From Streptacidiphilus jeojiense (lineage in GTDB: Bacteria > Actinomycetota > Actinomycetes > Streptomycetales > Streptomycetaceae), in the NCBI RefSeq assembly GCF_000719095.1, contig NZ_JOEH01000011.1, forward strand, positions 1 through 64,000: a stretch of DNA of 64,000 bases, read 5' to 3'. Position 1 is the first letter of the stretch. Every line of letters begins with the position of its first letter. Under the pieces are notes generated by a model that worked only from the letters and a program-made list of their open reading frames with translations, did no database searches and had not been told where the DNA came from. The translations under genes were made by a program, and so were the position numbers. This document shows positions 1 to 7,711 of this stretch, in pieces.

Positions 1-171
1 GACACAGCCCAAGCCCCACCGGGCACTCCTGGATGACGGACAGCCCCACGAACGAGCGACGCCAAACCATCAAGAACGGGACTTAACGCCCTCTCAGAAC
101 TTATTGGCCAGGTCCTATCTGCGGCGCACGCCGGTGACGCGAGCCTGCGTGCCGCCTACGTCGACGGTCGA

Positions 172-489
172 ATGGTCGGGCTGGGGTACTGGCTGCGCTA
201 CGCGCGACCGACCCATCGTCCGCACGCCGATCTGGAGAAGCTCGCGGTGGACGCTGCCGCCCATGGTCGTGGCATCGGTAGGGCACTGACCGCGGCCTTG
301 ATCGCTGACGCCAGGCGGGCGGGTATCGAGGTCCTCACCCTGGACGCCCGTGGCGACAACAGCAATGCCCTGCACCTCTACCGGTCGCTGGGCTTCACCG
401 AATACGGCCGCCTGCCCGACTTCGTCGCCGTCGGCACACGCCGCTACGACAAGGTCCTCTACCTGCTGGACTTCCGTCAGGAGGACTGA
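172..489 (+). CDS. GNAT N-acetyltransferase, N-terminally truncated (possible pseudogene)
   Basis: Encodes the C-terminal part of a GNAT acetyltransferase, which would transfer acetyl from acetyl-CoA to an unknown amine. The acetyl-CoA loop is clear (GRGIGRAL after LEKLAVD), followed by the family's ALHLYRSLGF helix-strand. GNAT-like coding continues in frame upstream of the ATG at 172, back to about position 88, but no ATG, GTG or TTG lies in frame before the TGA at 34-36. The first strand and helices of the fold are therefore missing or lie in another frame. Starting at ATG 172 gives only 105 residues, against about 150 for the family. It is either a decayed gene or uses an unusual start. 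Family assignment is secure; an intact function is doubtful. Confidence 0.6.
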   Translation: MVGLGYWLRYARPTHRPHADLEKLAVDAAAHGRGIGRALTAALIADARRAGIEVLTLDARGDNSNALHLYRSLGFTEYGRLPDFVAVGTRRYDKVLYLLDFRQED

Positions 490-585
490 CGCCACGCCTA
501 CGGGTTGCCCTCACAGCGATTTGGGACGGGGGCCGCCGTCGGCGGACGGCCCCAGGGCGGCCATGCCGCCTGTCAGGATGGCCGG

Positions 586-1296
586 ATGGGAAACGACACG
601 GCAGTGCGTCGACTCGACCTGGGCTACCTCGTCCGACCCGCAGCGGAGACCGAGGGCCCACAGCCGCGAGTGGAACCCGTCCTTGCCTATCTTGTGCAAC
701 ACGACAGAGGACTGATCCTCTTCGATACCGGCATCGGTGCCGTCGACCCGGGGACCGAGGCCCACTACCGCCCACAACGCAGGGCGCTGCAGGGCGCCCT
801 CTCGGATGCGGGAGTCACCCTTGCCGATGTGTCCCTGGTCGTGAACTGCCACCTCCACTTCGATCACTGCGGAGGGAATCCAACGCTGGGCGGCACACCC
901 ATCCTGGTGCAGGCCGTCGAGTTGGCCACTGCCCGCCGAGGCGGCTACACCATCGACGAACTCGTCGACTTCCCCGGTGCCACCTACGAGGAGGTCGACG
1001 GCGAGGTGGAGGTCTGGCCCGGGGTCCGGATCGTCCCCACTCCCGGACATACCGACGGGCACCAGTCGCTGGTGATCCAGCAAAGCGACGGCACCGTGAT
1101 CCTCGCAGGCCAGGCGCACGACTTCGCATCCCAGTTCTCATCGGACCACCTGGCTCGCCTTGCCGTCCGTCAAGGTCTGGAACCACCGCTTCCCACCTAC
1201 CGACCCTGGCTGGAGCGAATCAGCGACTTCGACCCACGACGCGTGCTCTTCGCGCACGACTGCTCAGTCTGGGAGCCACTCCGCCAGAGCAGTTGA
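586..1296 (+). CDS. MBL-fold metallo-hydrolase (N-acyl-homoserine-lactonase-like family)
   Basis: A 236-residue metallo-beta-lactamase-fold hydrolase. The metal-binding HxHxDH is at residues 89-94 (H89, H91, D93, H94, followed by CGGN). Later ligands are the His of PGHTDGH, the Asp of AGQAHD and the His of FAHDCS. The layout (LFDTG near residue 47, then HLHFDHCGGN) resembles the AttM/AiiA lactonase group, but the substrate cannot be fixed from sequence. I chose the ATG at 586 over an upstream in-frame ATG at 505 because TCAGGA lies about 7 bases before it and homologous-looking sequence starts there. It sits alone on the plus strand, followed by 179 bases with no recognisable gene. Confidence 0.85.
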   Translation: MGNDTAVRRLDLGYLVRPAAETEGPQPRVEPVLAYLVQHDRGLILFDTGIGAVDPGTEAHYRPQRRALQGALSDAGVTLADVSLVVNCHLHFDHCGGNPTLGGTPILVQAVELATARRGGYTIDELVDFPGATYEEVDGEVEVWPGVRIVPTPGHTDGHQSLVIQQSDGTVILAGQAHDFASQFSSDHLARLAVRQGLEPPLPTYRPWLERISDFDPRRVLFAHDCSVWEPLRQSS

Positions 1297-1475
1297 GACC
1301 TCAGTGTCTGTCTTGCAGGTCACAACCTTGGCAGGCGCTTGAGAGTGCGGCACCGGATAGAAAGCACTCCGAGGTCCACCTGACCTGGGCGGCCGTGACT
1401 CTGATGACCTGCCGTCTCACCCGCAGGCCGACTCGCCCCCAGTCCTGCTGCTGGCGGCGGCACGATCGCTGATGG

Positions 1476-1988
1476 TCAGGCGCGGGCGTCGAGTCCGGCC
1501 AGGAGGTAGGCGACGTCGAGTCCCGTGGTGAGGTAATGCTCGAAGGTTTGGTTGTTCAGAGCCCAGGGCGATCGTCTCTGCCGGATGAGCGCGATGGCGG
1601 TGGCGGGGTCCTGGCCCAGCTCGATCAGGGTCTGTGCGACCACGAGGCCGGAGCGGTTGTAGCCGGAGTGGCAGCGTACGAGAACGGTGCGGTCGTTGCG
1701 TACGGCCTCAGCGGCCGTGATCGCCAGCTGCTGGACCGAGTACAGCTCCTCGGCCCTGAGCGGGCCGTCTGGGATCTCACTGATCAGATGGTCGACTCCG
1801 GGGTACGGTCCATGGCCCGGTCGAGTGAACAGGCTTATGACCAGGTTGAATTCAGCACCGACAACAGCAGTCTGCACCTCACCGTCCGGGCCGGCCCAGA
1901 AGTGCCCACCCAGCCACAGCCGCGGCCGCACCTCGTTCCACGGTGCCTGTGGTTCGGGGGCGCCCCGGTCCCTCTGCCGTGTCCTCAC
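1476..1988 (-). CDS. Dual-specificity-type tyrosine phosphatase
   Basis: A 170-residue protein of the cysteine-dependent phosphatase superfamily. The P-loop C-X5-R reads RCHSGYNRSG, with the nucleophile near C106 and Arg near R112. The general acid probably lies in the EIPDGP segment around residue 71-76. Unlike most members, the residue before the nucleophile is Arg and not His. The open frame extends further upstream, but the GTG at 1988 has an AGGAG 5 bases ahead and begins just before the conserved RPRLWLGG strand, so it is the preferred start. Substrate unknown; protein phosphotyrosine is the usual one for small single-domain members. Confidence 0.8.
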   Translation of the reverse strand: MRTRQRDRGAPEPQAPWNEVRPRLWLGGHFWAGPDGEVQTAVVGAEFNLVISLFTRPGHGPYPGVDHLISEIPDGPLRAEELYSVQQLAITAAEAVRNDRTVLVRCHSGYNRSGLVVAQTLIELGQDPATAIALIRQRRSPWALNNQTFEHYLTTGLDVAYLLAGLDARA

Positions 1989-2260
1989 AGACGCTCCTCT
2001 CCGGGTGGACCAACGACACAGCCAGTCGGTTGCGTTCCCTGTTCGATGCGCTGCCGTCGTTCCTTGATCCTCAGGTCGCGCAGTTCGGTCTTGCCGACGC
2101 CGAAGCACGGAGCCTTCTGCCGTTGACGGAGCCGAGCAGTCGCCCCGGCCCCGGCCGCGATGGTCCTTGGCGCACGAGCCTGGCGGGAAGGTCGGGCGGA
2201 GGTTCCCGAACCCCCGGCGGATTCGGGTCACCGTTCAAGGCCAGACCATGGAGAACGAGT

Positions 2261-2773
2261 TCAGAGAGTGATCCAGTAGCGCCGTACGGGGCCGATCTCG
2301 GTGTCCTGGATGCTTCCGAGGACTCCCCCGTGGCGCTCGATCGTCATGGCCGAAGCGATGTTGTCGGCCTCGCAGACGATCAGTACCTGGTCCAGGCCCT
2401 GGGTCCGGGCCTCGTCGAGCATTCGGCCCAGGGCCCAGCGGGCCAGGCCGCGGCGGCGGGAGGACGGGCGGATGCCGTAGCCGATGTGGCCGGCCCAGAG
2501 CACGAAGTCGTCCGCTCCGTGTCGCAGCGCTATCGCGCCGTGCACCCGGTCGCCGTCGACGATCCACCGGTAGGTGCAGCACCACCGGTCGGCGTGGGCC
2601 GGATCCGAGTCGGCGGCCAGCCGGGCCACCCAGGTGGCGAACCCCTCCGGGGATTCGACCTCGTCGGATGGCAGCAACCCGAAGCCGTCCTCGTGCAGGC
2701 CGGGACCCCACTCCCGATGTGCCTCCAGCCAGCTGGCGTGCAGACGGACGGTGGGCGCGATCAGCTCAGGCAT
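2261..2773 (-). CDS. GNAT family N-acetyltransferase
   Basis: A complete 170-residue GNAT acetyltransferase. The acetyl-CoA loop is RRRGLARWAL after GYGIRPSSR, preceded by the strand pair YRWIVDGDRVHGAIALR and followed by VLIVCEADNIASAMTIERHGG, the usual helix that packs on the cofactor. The C-terminal RRYWITL is typical of the group often annotated as predicted acetyltransferase (COG3981). Substrate unknown. It starts at an ATG with only a weak ribosome-binding site. It is separate from the truncated GNAT at the start of the window and does not resemble a copy of it. Confidence 0.85.
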   Translation of the reverse strand: MPELIAPTVRLHASWLEAHREWGPGLHEDGFGLLPSDEVESPEGFATWVARLAADSDPAHADRWCCTYRWIVDGDRVHGAIALRHGADDFVLWAGHIGYGIRPSSRRRGLARWALGRMLDEARTQGLDQVLIVCEADNIASAMTIERHGGVLGSIQDTEIGPVRRYWITL

Positions 2774-2844
2774 ACGGTGATCATTTCACGGTGCCGGGGC
2801 GGCTCGACGGCGTTCGGCGATACGGAAGTACGGCCGCACCGCTG

Positions 2845-3369
2845 TCACCAACTGGCGGAGTCCCAGGGCAGTTCACGGCGCAGCCGGGCGACGGCGCCGT
2901 GCATCGCCGAGGGGTCCGGTTCGGTGTCGTCCATCGGGTCCTCGGGCTCGGGCTGGTAGGTGAGGTCCTGCCAGATCTGCCCGATCGGGTCAGGGATCCG
3001 CTCGGCCGGATCGTGCTCCGGCGGGAAGTGTCCGAGTGCTCTGAGGGTCTCGGCGGAGCTGGCCCGCAGCTGCGGTTCGCCGTTCCAGTCCTCGGGCCCG
3101 TCCAGCAGTTTCCGCAGCGCGTCCGGCGTCACCTCGGACGGTTCCCCGCCGCCCTGGTGGGCCAGTACGTACAGGGACAGGGACAGTGTCTGCAGGTCCA
3201 CCTCAGCGGTCGGCGCCGCGTCGCCTTCCCAGGCCGGTGCCTGCAGCTCGGCCGCTCGGCGCACCGCAGCGCACCAGGCCGGAGGGGCCGGAGCGGACGT
3301 CAGACGGTCGAGCGCATCGGACAGGGTCCGCTGCACCACCCGGTGCGGATCGATCTCGCTGCCGGCCAA
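2845..3369 (-). CDS. Hypothetical acidic protein with TTG start
   Basis: About 174 residues, soluble, with no signal peptide or membrane segment, and not a family I recognise. The C-terminal third is rich in Asp, Glu and Pro (PEPEDPMDDTEPDPS). The reading frame stays open for 49 codons further upstream, but that stretch is low-complexity (Gly, Pro, Arg) and the TTG at 3369 has a strong AGGAGGG about 7 bases before it, so TTG is the better start. It lies head-to-tail between a methyltransferase gene upstream and a GNAT gene downstream on the same strand. The functional link, if any, is unknown. Confidence 0.6.
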   Translation of the reverse strand: MAGSEIDPHRVVQRTLSDALDRLTSAPAPPAWCAAVRRAAELQAPAWEGDAAPTAEVDLQTLSLSLYVLAHQGGGEPSEVTPDALRKLLDGPEDWNGEPQLRASSAETLRALGHFPPEHDPAERIPDPIGQIWQDLTYQPEPEDPMDDTEPDPSAMHGAVARLRRELPWDSASW

Positions 3370-3481
3370 CGGACCTTCCCTCCTGGACGCGGGATCATGA
3401 CCGCCGCCGAGCCTATCCCGGTGCGGCCCGGCCACGGTGCCGCCGGGGCCGCGCGTCGGGGACCAGGTCGGCGGAGCGGTG

Positions 3482-4234
3482 TCAGGGGTTGGTCGGGATC
3501 CGGTACACCGAGACATGGGAGCGCGACTCGGCGGTGAACTCCGTCCCGGTCCAGTCCGCCTGCCTGGACTCCAGCTCGAATCCGGCCAGTTGAGCCATGA
3601 GGTCGAGTTCGGCCGGCCAGATGTAGCGGTGCTTGCTGCGGTAGAGCCGGGCCTGCCGGCTGTCGTCGAACGAGAAGTGGTGCGACACCAGGTGCTGCTC
3701 TACCACGTCGTAGGTGTCCAGGCCGATGTAGCCGGGCTGGACGTCGAAGAGCGTCCCCTGCTGTCCCGGTGGGAGCGTGCGCAGGTCGGGCACGCCGAGC
3801 TCGATGACGAAACGGCCGCCCGGCGTCAGATGCCGGGCGGCGTTGCGGAAGCAGGCGACCTGCTCGGCCTGGGTGAGCAGATTGGAGATGGTGTTGTAGA
3901 CCAGGTAGACGAGCGTGTACTCCCCCGGGGCCGTGGCGGTGGACATGTCGCCGACGATCACCGGGATCGTAGCCTCGTCCACCTTGGTCCGCAGCTGTTC
4001 GATCATCGCGAGCGACAGTTCGACGCCGGTCACCGGCACCCCCCGCCCGACGAGCGGCACGGCCACCCTCCCCGTTCCGACCGCGAACTCCAGCGCGCGG
4101 CCGCCTGCGGCGAGCCCGGCGAGGAAGGCCACCGTCGGAGCCAGGACCTCCGGCGAGAACATGCCGCTGCCCGGCGTGTCATAGCGCTGGGCGGCATCGG
4201 CGTCCCAGGTCTGCTGTTGCTCCATGCCGTCCAC
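3482..4234 (-). CDS. Class I SAM-dependent methyltransferase
   Basis: A 250-residue Rossmann-fold methyltransferase. Motif I (LEFAVGTGRVAVPL) lies near residue 48-61 and binds S-adenosylmethionine. The acidic end of strand 2 is GVELSLAMIEQL, motif II-like VGDMST follows, and the LTPGGRFVIELG motif is near residue 138-149. No substrate-binding domain is distinctive enough to name the acceptor. The frame begins with GTG at 4234; an ATG three codons later (4225) is an equally possible start. It is divergent from the MBL-fold gene at 4401 across an unusually AT-rich 166-base spacer. Confidence 0.85.
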   Translation of the reverse strand: MDGMEQQQTWDADAAQRYDTPGSGMFSPEVLAPTVAFLAGLAAGGRALEFAVGTGRVAVPLVGRGVPVTGVELSLAMIEQLRTKVDEATIPVIVGDMSTATAPGEYTLVYLVYNTISNLLTQAEQVACFRNAARHLTPGGRFVIELGVPDLRTLPPGQQGTLFDVQPGYIGLDTYDVVEQHLVSHHFSFDDSRQARLYRSKHRYIWPAELDLMAQLAGFELESRQADWTGTEFTAESRSHVSVYRIPTNP

Positions 4235-4339
4235 GATCGCCGCAGGCGCCCGCGCTGTCCACCGGATTTATGCCCGGCGGAATTGCTTCGACGGATTCGC
4301 CGACCCCGCGCGGAAATACCCCGGAGAACAGCATTCACA

Positions 4340-4352
4340 GACAATGTCAACC
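4340..4352. promoter_or_regulatory. Candidate operator GACAATGTCAACC
   Basis: Lies in the 166-base spacer between a methyltransferase gene (minus) and an MBL-fold gene (plus). It matches 12 of 13 bases of the sequence at 35963-35975, which belongs to a perfect palindrome in front of the DJ-1/ALDH fusion gene. Both carry GACA-N-TGTC around a central A/T. That two AT-rich matches both fall in promoter regions is the only evidence; the regulator is unknown. Confidence 0.3.
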
Positions 4353-4400
4353 GTATTCATCGACTGGCTTTTGCGCATTCCGCATGATATCTGATGTGCC

Positions 4401-5288
4401 ATGGGAAATGATTCGACCGACACCGATTGGCGAGTCGATCGGCGCTGCACCAACTGCGACGCCGCCCGGCAGCTCGCGCCCGGCCTGGTCGCCGAGGTCG
4501 ACGGCCGCTCAGCGGTGGTCCGGCAGCCGCGCACCGAGGCCGAGGCGGCAGCGCTGCACGCTGCAGCCTTCGCGTGTCACACCCGCTCGATCAGATTCGG
4601 CGCGCGGGGACCGGACCCCGCTCTCGATCCGTTCCCGCTCCGCCTGGCCGAGCACGTGTACCTGTGCGGGCACAATTCGCCGCACACTGCCGGTGCCAAC
4701 TCCTATCTGCTGCGCCGGCCCGCCGGAAACCTGATGATGATCGACACACCGCGCTGGAGTTCCGCCCTGGCGACGAAATTCGCGACGGTCGGAACGGTGA
4801 CCGATGTGCTGCTCACCCACCGCGACCATGCCGCGCACGGCCGGGCCTATGCCGACCGGTTCGGCGCCCGGCTCTGGATCCACGAGGGCGACCTGGCCGC
4901 CGCGCCGGACGCCGACGCGGTCCTGCGCGGCAGCGAACCCGTGGAGATCGCCGAAGGGGTCACCGCGCACCCGCTGCCGGGACACACCGAGGGCAGCGTG
5001 CTCTATCTCGCCGACGACACCTACTGCTTCAGCGGCGACAGCTTCTACTGGTCCCGGTCCGACGCCGATCTCGCCGTCGCCGAGTCGGTCACCTGGTACT
5101 CCATCAGCGAACTGGCCGCGTCACTGACCCGTACCGCGCCACGGATCCGCTTCAGCTGGCTGCTGCCGGGCCACGGCGACCGCAGGCAGCTGCCGGCCGA
5201 CGACTTCGCCCGCCGCCTGCACGACCTGGCCGGCCGCACCGCACAACTCCCGGACCGACCGGTCGACTTCACCGCGCTGCGCTGGTGA
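4401..5288 (+). CDS. MBL-fold hydrolase with degenerate N-terminal ferredoxin-like domain
   Basis: A 295-residue two-domain protein. Residues 10-65 look like the single-cluster ferredoxin domain found at the start of some MBL-fold proteins: C16-x2-C19, a conserved AP, and a fourth position at C59. The position expected to hold the third cysteine is A22, so a normal [4Fe-4S] site is not complete. Residues 80-290 are a metallo-beta-lactamase fold in which the usual HxHxDH is reduced to HRDH (LTHRDHAAHG). Downstream ligands are present: His of PGHTEGS, Asp of SGDSFYW, and His of LPGHGD. Divergent from the methyltransferase gene. Activity unknown; a redox or detoxification role is a guess from the family. 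Confidence 0.8.
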   Translation: MGNDSTDTDWRVDRRCTNCDAARQLAPGLVAEVDGRSAVVRQPRTEAEAAALHAAAFACHTRSIRFGARGPDPALDPFPLRLAEHVYLCGHNSPHTAGANSYLLRRPAGNLMMIDTPRWSSALATKFATVGTVTDVLLTHRDHAAHGRAYADRFGARLWIHEGDLAAAPDADAVLRGSEPVEIAEGVTAHPLPGHTEGSVLYLADDTYCFSGDSFYWSRSDADLAVAESVTWYSISELAASLTRTAPRIRFSWLLPGHGDRRQLPADDFARRLHDLAGRTAQLPDRPVDFTALRW

Positions 5289-5331
5289 TCGATCCGCACG
5301 CCCAACGGTGCCGGCCGGCGCCGGACGGGGA

Positions 5332-5925
5332 TCAGCGCATTCCCGGGGTCCAGGACGGGTCGCGGCCGAGCAGGGCGAGCAACCGGTCACCCTGCGGGGC
5401 GTCCTCGGGGACGACGATCCGGCTGCGGAACGCGGCACCGGGTCCGCGGCCCTCGTCGGGGACCAGCGCGGCCACCCGCAGCGCGGCGGCGGTGAGTTCG
5501 GCGGAGGGTTCCCAGCGGGCGCCGATGGTCGCCGCGACGTCCCAGGCGTGCGCCACGTAGTCGACCATGTGGAAGCCGATCGCGATGCGCCCGGGGACGG
5601 CGAAGCCCTCGCCCACCTCCGGCAGCGCGAACTGCCGTTCCAGCACGTCGTCGGCGGCGAACGCCTCGGTGACCTGGTCCGCCGACGCCGCGAACGCTCC
5701 GGCCGGGTCCTCGCCGAGTTCGCCGTCGCGCCACACGGCCCACTCCTTGCCGCCGCCGCGGGCCGATGCGGCGAACCCCTCGTTCTGGCTGACCAGATGG
5801 CGCAACAGGCCGTACAGGGTCCAGTCCGCGCACGGCGTCGCCGACGCCAGCTGGTCGGTCTTCACCCGGGAGACCAACTCCCCGGTCAGCGACAGTGCTT
5901 GACGGTCCAGTTCGCGTATGTCCAT
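5332..5925 (-). CDS. TIGR03086-family (mycothiol-type, DinB-fold) metal-binding protein
   Basis: A 197-residue four-helix protein of the actinobacterial DinB/maleylpyruvate-isomerase superfamily (TIGR03086-like). Hallmarks visible are SATPCADWT with a following LLRHLV (first metal His near residue 42), and HMVDYVAHAWDVA, which supplies the other two histidines. Members of this superfamily use mycothiol as cofactor, but the reaction of this one is unknown. It is transcribed divergently from the MocR-type regulator at 6033, with a repeat-rich spacer between them, so it is the natural target of that regulator. Confidence 0.8.
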   Translation of the reverse strand: MDIRELDRQALSLTGELVSRVKTDQLASATPCADWTLYGLLRHLVSQNEGFAASARGGGKEWAVWRDGELGEDPAGAFAASADQVTEAFAADDVLERQFALPEVGEGFAVPGRIAIGFHMVDYVAHAWDVAATIGARWEPSAELTAAALRVAALVPDEGRGPGAAFRSRIVVPEDAPQGDRLLALLGRDPSWTPGMR

Positions 5926-5954
5926 GGTCCGAGCGTACGGTCGCGCAGCGGTTC

Positions 5955-5993
5955 GGCTCCAGAGCCAATAGGCTGCCGATCGATTGAGCCAAT
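5955..5993. promoter_or_regulatory. Candidate MocR operator: direct repeats GAGCCAAT
   Basis: In the 107-base spacer between the DinB-like gene and the MocR gene, GAGCCAAT occurs at 5962-5969 and again at 5986-5993, starts 24 bases apart (about two helical turns). The first copy also forms the right arm of a GGCTC-CA-GAGCC hairpin beginning at 5955. MocR/PdxR proteins are known to bind spaced direct repeats in such divergent spacers. The assignment to the neighbouring MocR is inference. Confidence 0.5.
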
Positions 5994-6032
5994 TGCCGGG
6001 CCGGAACGGACGGAGCGGAACGGAGCGCCGAG

Positions 6033-7499
6033 TTGGACGTGCACGTCAGCCTCGACGGGCAGCGTGACCTGTCCGGCCAGATCTACCGTCAACTGCGCAC
6101 CGCCATCCACGAGGGACTGCTGCGGCCCGGCGACCCGCTGCCGCCGACGAGGGAGTTGAGCCGACGACTCGCGGTGGCCCGCAACACCGTCGCCGTCGCC
6201 TACGACCGGCTCGTCGCCGAGGGATACGCGGACAGCAGGGTCGGCTCCGGTACCTATGTGCGCACCACCGGACTGCCCGCCTCCGGGTCCGAGAGCGCCA
6301 CCGAGCCCAGCGGCCCGGGACTGCGCCCGCGCGCCCTGTGGGCGGGCCTGTCCCCCTGGGCGCCGCCGCAGATCCGGGCGCCGACGCATGACTTCCGGGT
6401 CGGCCTGCCGGACGCCCGGCTCTTCCCCTACGACACCTGGCGGCCGCTGATGGCCCGGGAACTGCGCCTGTCCGCGGCCGCGGCGGCCGGATACGGCGAT
6501 CCGGCCGGCCACGCCGGGCTGCGGGCCGCCGTCGCCCGACGCATCGGACTGTCCCGCGGCGTGCGGGCCGGCCCGAGGGACATGCTGGTGACCACCGGAA
6601 CACAGCAGGCCCTGGACCTCGTCGGACGGGTGCTGCTCGAACCGGGCGACCGGGTGGCCGTCGAGGATCCCGGCTACCCGCCGGCCCGGCTGCCGTTCCT
6701 GGCGCAGGGCGCCGAGGTCTGCGGCGTGCCGGTGGACGCCGAGGGCCTGCTGGTGGAGGCCATCCCGCCGGGTACCCGCGCCGTGTACGTCACCCCGGCC
6801 CACCAGTTCCCGCTCGGCATGCCGATGTCCCTGCGGCGCAGGACCGCACTGCTGCAGTGGGCGCGGCGGCACGGTGCGGCGGTGATCGAGGACGACTACG
6901 ACAGCGAGTTCCGCTTCGGCGGACGGCCGGTGGAGACGCTGCAGAGCCTGGACCGGGACGGCCACGTGATCTACGTGGGGTCGTTCTCCAAGGTGATGCT
7001 GCCCTCGCTGCGCATCGGCTTCCTGGTGGCACCCACCCCACTGCGCACCGCGCTGCGCACCGCCAAGTACACCGTCGACTGGCACACGGCGGTCCCAGCC
7101 CAGGCGGCGCTGGCCCGTTTCGTCGACGACGGGCTGCTCGCCCGGCACGTCCGCCGGATGCAACACACCTACGCGGCCCGGCACCAGGCCGTCACCCGCG
7201 CGCTCGCGGGCCAGTACCCGGACCTCGCCGAACTGGTGCCGTCCGCCGCCGGCCTGCATGTGACCGCCTACACCCGGGGGCACCTGGCCGACCCCGACGC
7301 CCTCGCGGACCAGGCCGCCCTGGCCCGCGCCTCCGGCGTGGCGGTGCACACCCTGGCGGAGGTCGCCGCCGACCCCTTCGCGCGCCCGGGCTTGGTCCTC
7401 GGCTACGGCTCGATCAGTGCGCCGGACATCGAACCGGGCCTGCACCGCGTGCTCGGCCCGCCCGAGGTGAGGTCCTGGGCGGGAGCGGGCATCGAGTAG
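6033..7499 (+). CDS. MocR/PdxR-type regulator (GntR HTH fused to aminotransferase-like domain)
   Basis: 488 residues. Residues 1-75 form a GntR winged helix (IYRQLRTAI, RELSRRLAVARNTV, then GSGTYVR). Residues 115-480 are a fold-type I PLP aminotransferase domain, with VIEDDYDSEFR and the PLP-binding lysine in YVGSFSKVMLPSLRIGF. Such proteins sense pyridoxal phosphate or an amino compound and act as transcription factors; some activate vitamin B6 synthesis (PdxR). Here there is no pdxS/pdxT neighbour. The divergent gene is a DinB-like protein, so this is more likely a MocR with a different target. The start is TTG at 6033, placed immediately before the conserved LDGQRDLSGQIY. Confidence 0.9.
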   Translation: MDVHVSLDGQRDLSGQIYRQLRTAIHEGLLRPGDPLPPTRELSRRLAVARNTVAVAYDRLVAEGYADSRVGSGTYVRTTGLPASGSESATEPSGPGLRPRALWAGLSPWAPPQIRAPTHDFRVGLPDARLFPYDTWRPLMARELRLSAAAAAGYGDPAGHAGLRAAVARRIGLSRGVRAGPRDMLVTTGTQQALDLVGRVLLEPGDRVAVEDPGYPPARLPFLAQGAEVCGVPVDAEGLLVEAIPPGTRAVYVTPAHQFPLGMPMSLRRRTALLQWARRHGAAVIEDDYDSEFRFGGRPVETLQSLDRDGHVIYVGSFSKVMLPSLRIGFLVAPTPLRTALRTAKYTVDWHTAVPAQAALARFVDDGLLARHVRRMQHTYAARHQAVTRALAGQYPDLAELVPSAAGLHVTAYTRGHLADPDALADQAALARASGVAVHTLAEVAADPFARPGLVLGYGSISAPDIEPGLHRVLGPPEVRSWAGAGIE

Positions 7500-7711
7500 C
7501 TCATCCGGGCCGGTTCGCCGACCGTGGTGCATGCGTCACTGTCGTCCAGCCGTTCGACAGGCGCCAGAGCTGCTGCGGTTACGACCCGTCGAGGTAGTCG
7601 CCGATCCTTGGAACCCCTGGCGGGCCGCAATTCAACCGTTGTCCCTCCGCCTGCCTTCGTCACTCCCTACGCTGGCTGACCTGACACGTCCGTCCCAGGG
7701 GGGTAGCGCCG

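Noticed and set aside
1297..1475. Gene or terminator in the 179-base spacer
   Set aside because: No open frame with coding features and no stable hairpin seen.
5886..7532. A 548-codon minus-strand frame opposite the MocR gene
   Set aside because: Shadow of the MocR coding frame with no protein-like motifs.
7403..7663. An 86-codon minus-strand frame at the end of the MocR gene
   Set aside because: It overlaps the conserved C-terminal MocR region for nearly 100 bases and has no ribosome-binding site.
7500..7711. Promoter of the membrane-anchored CHAT gene
   Set aside because: TACGCT at 7669 is a fair -10 but no -35 lies at proper spacing, so it is not listed as a feature.
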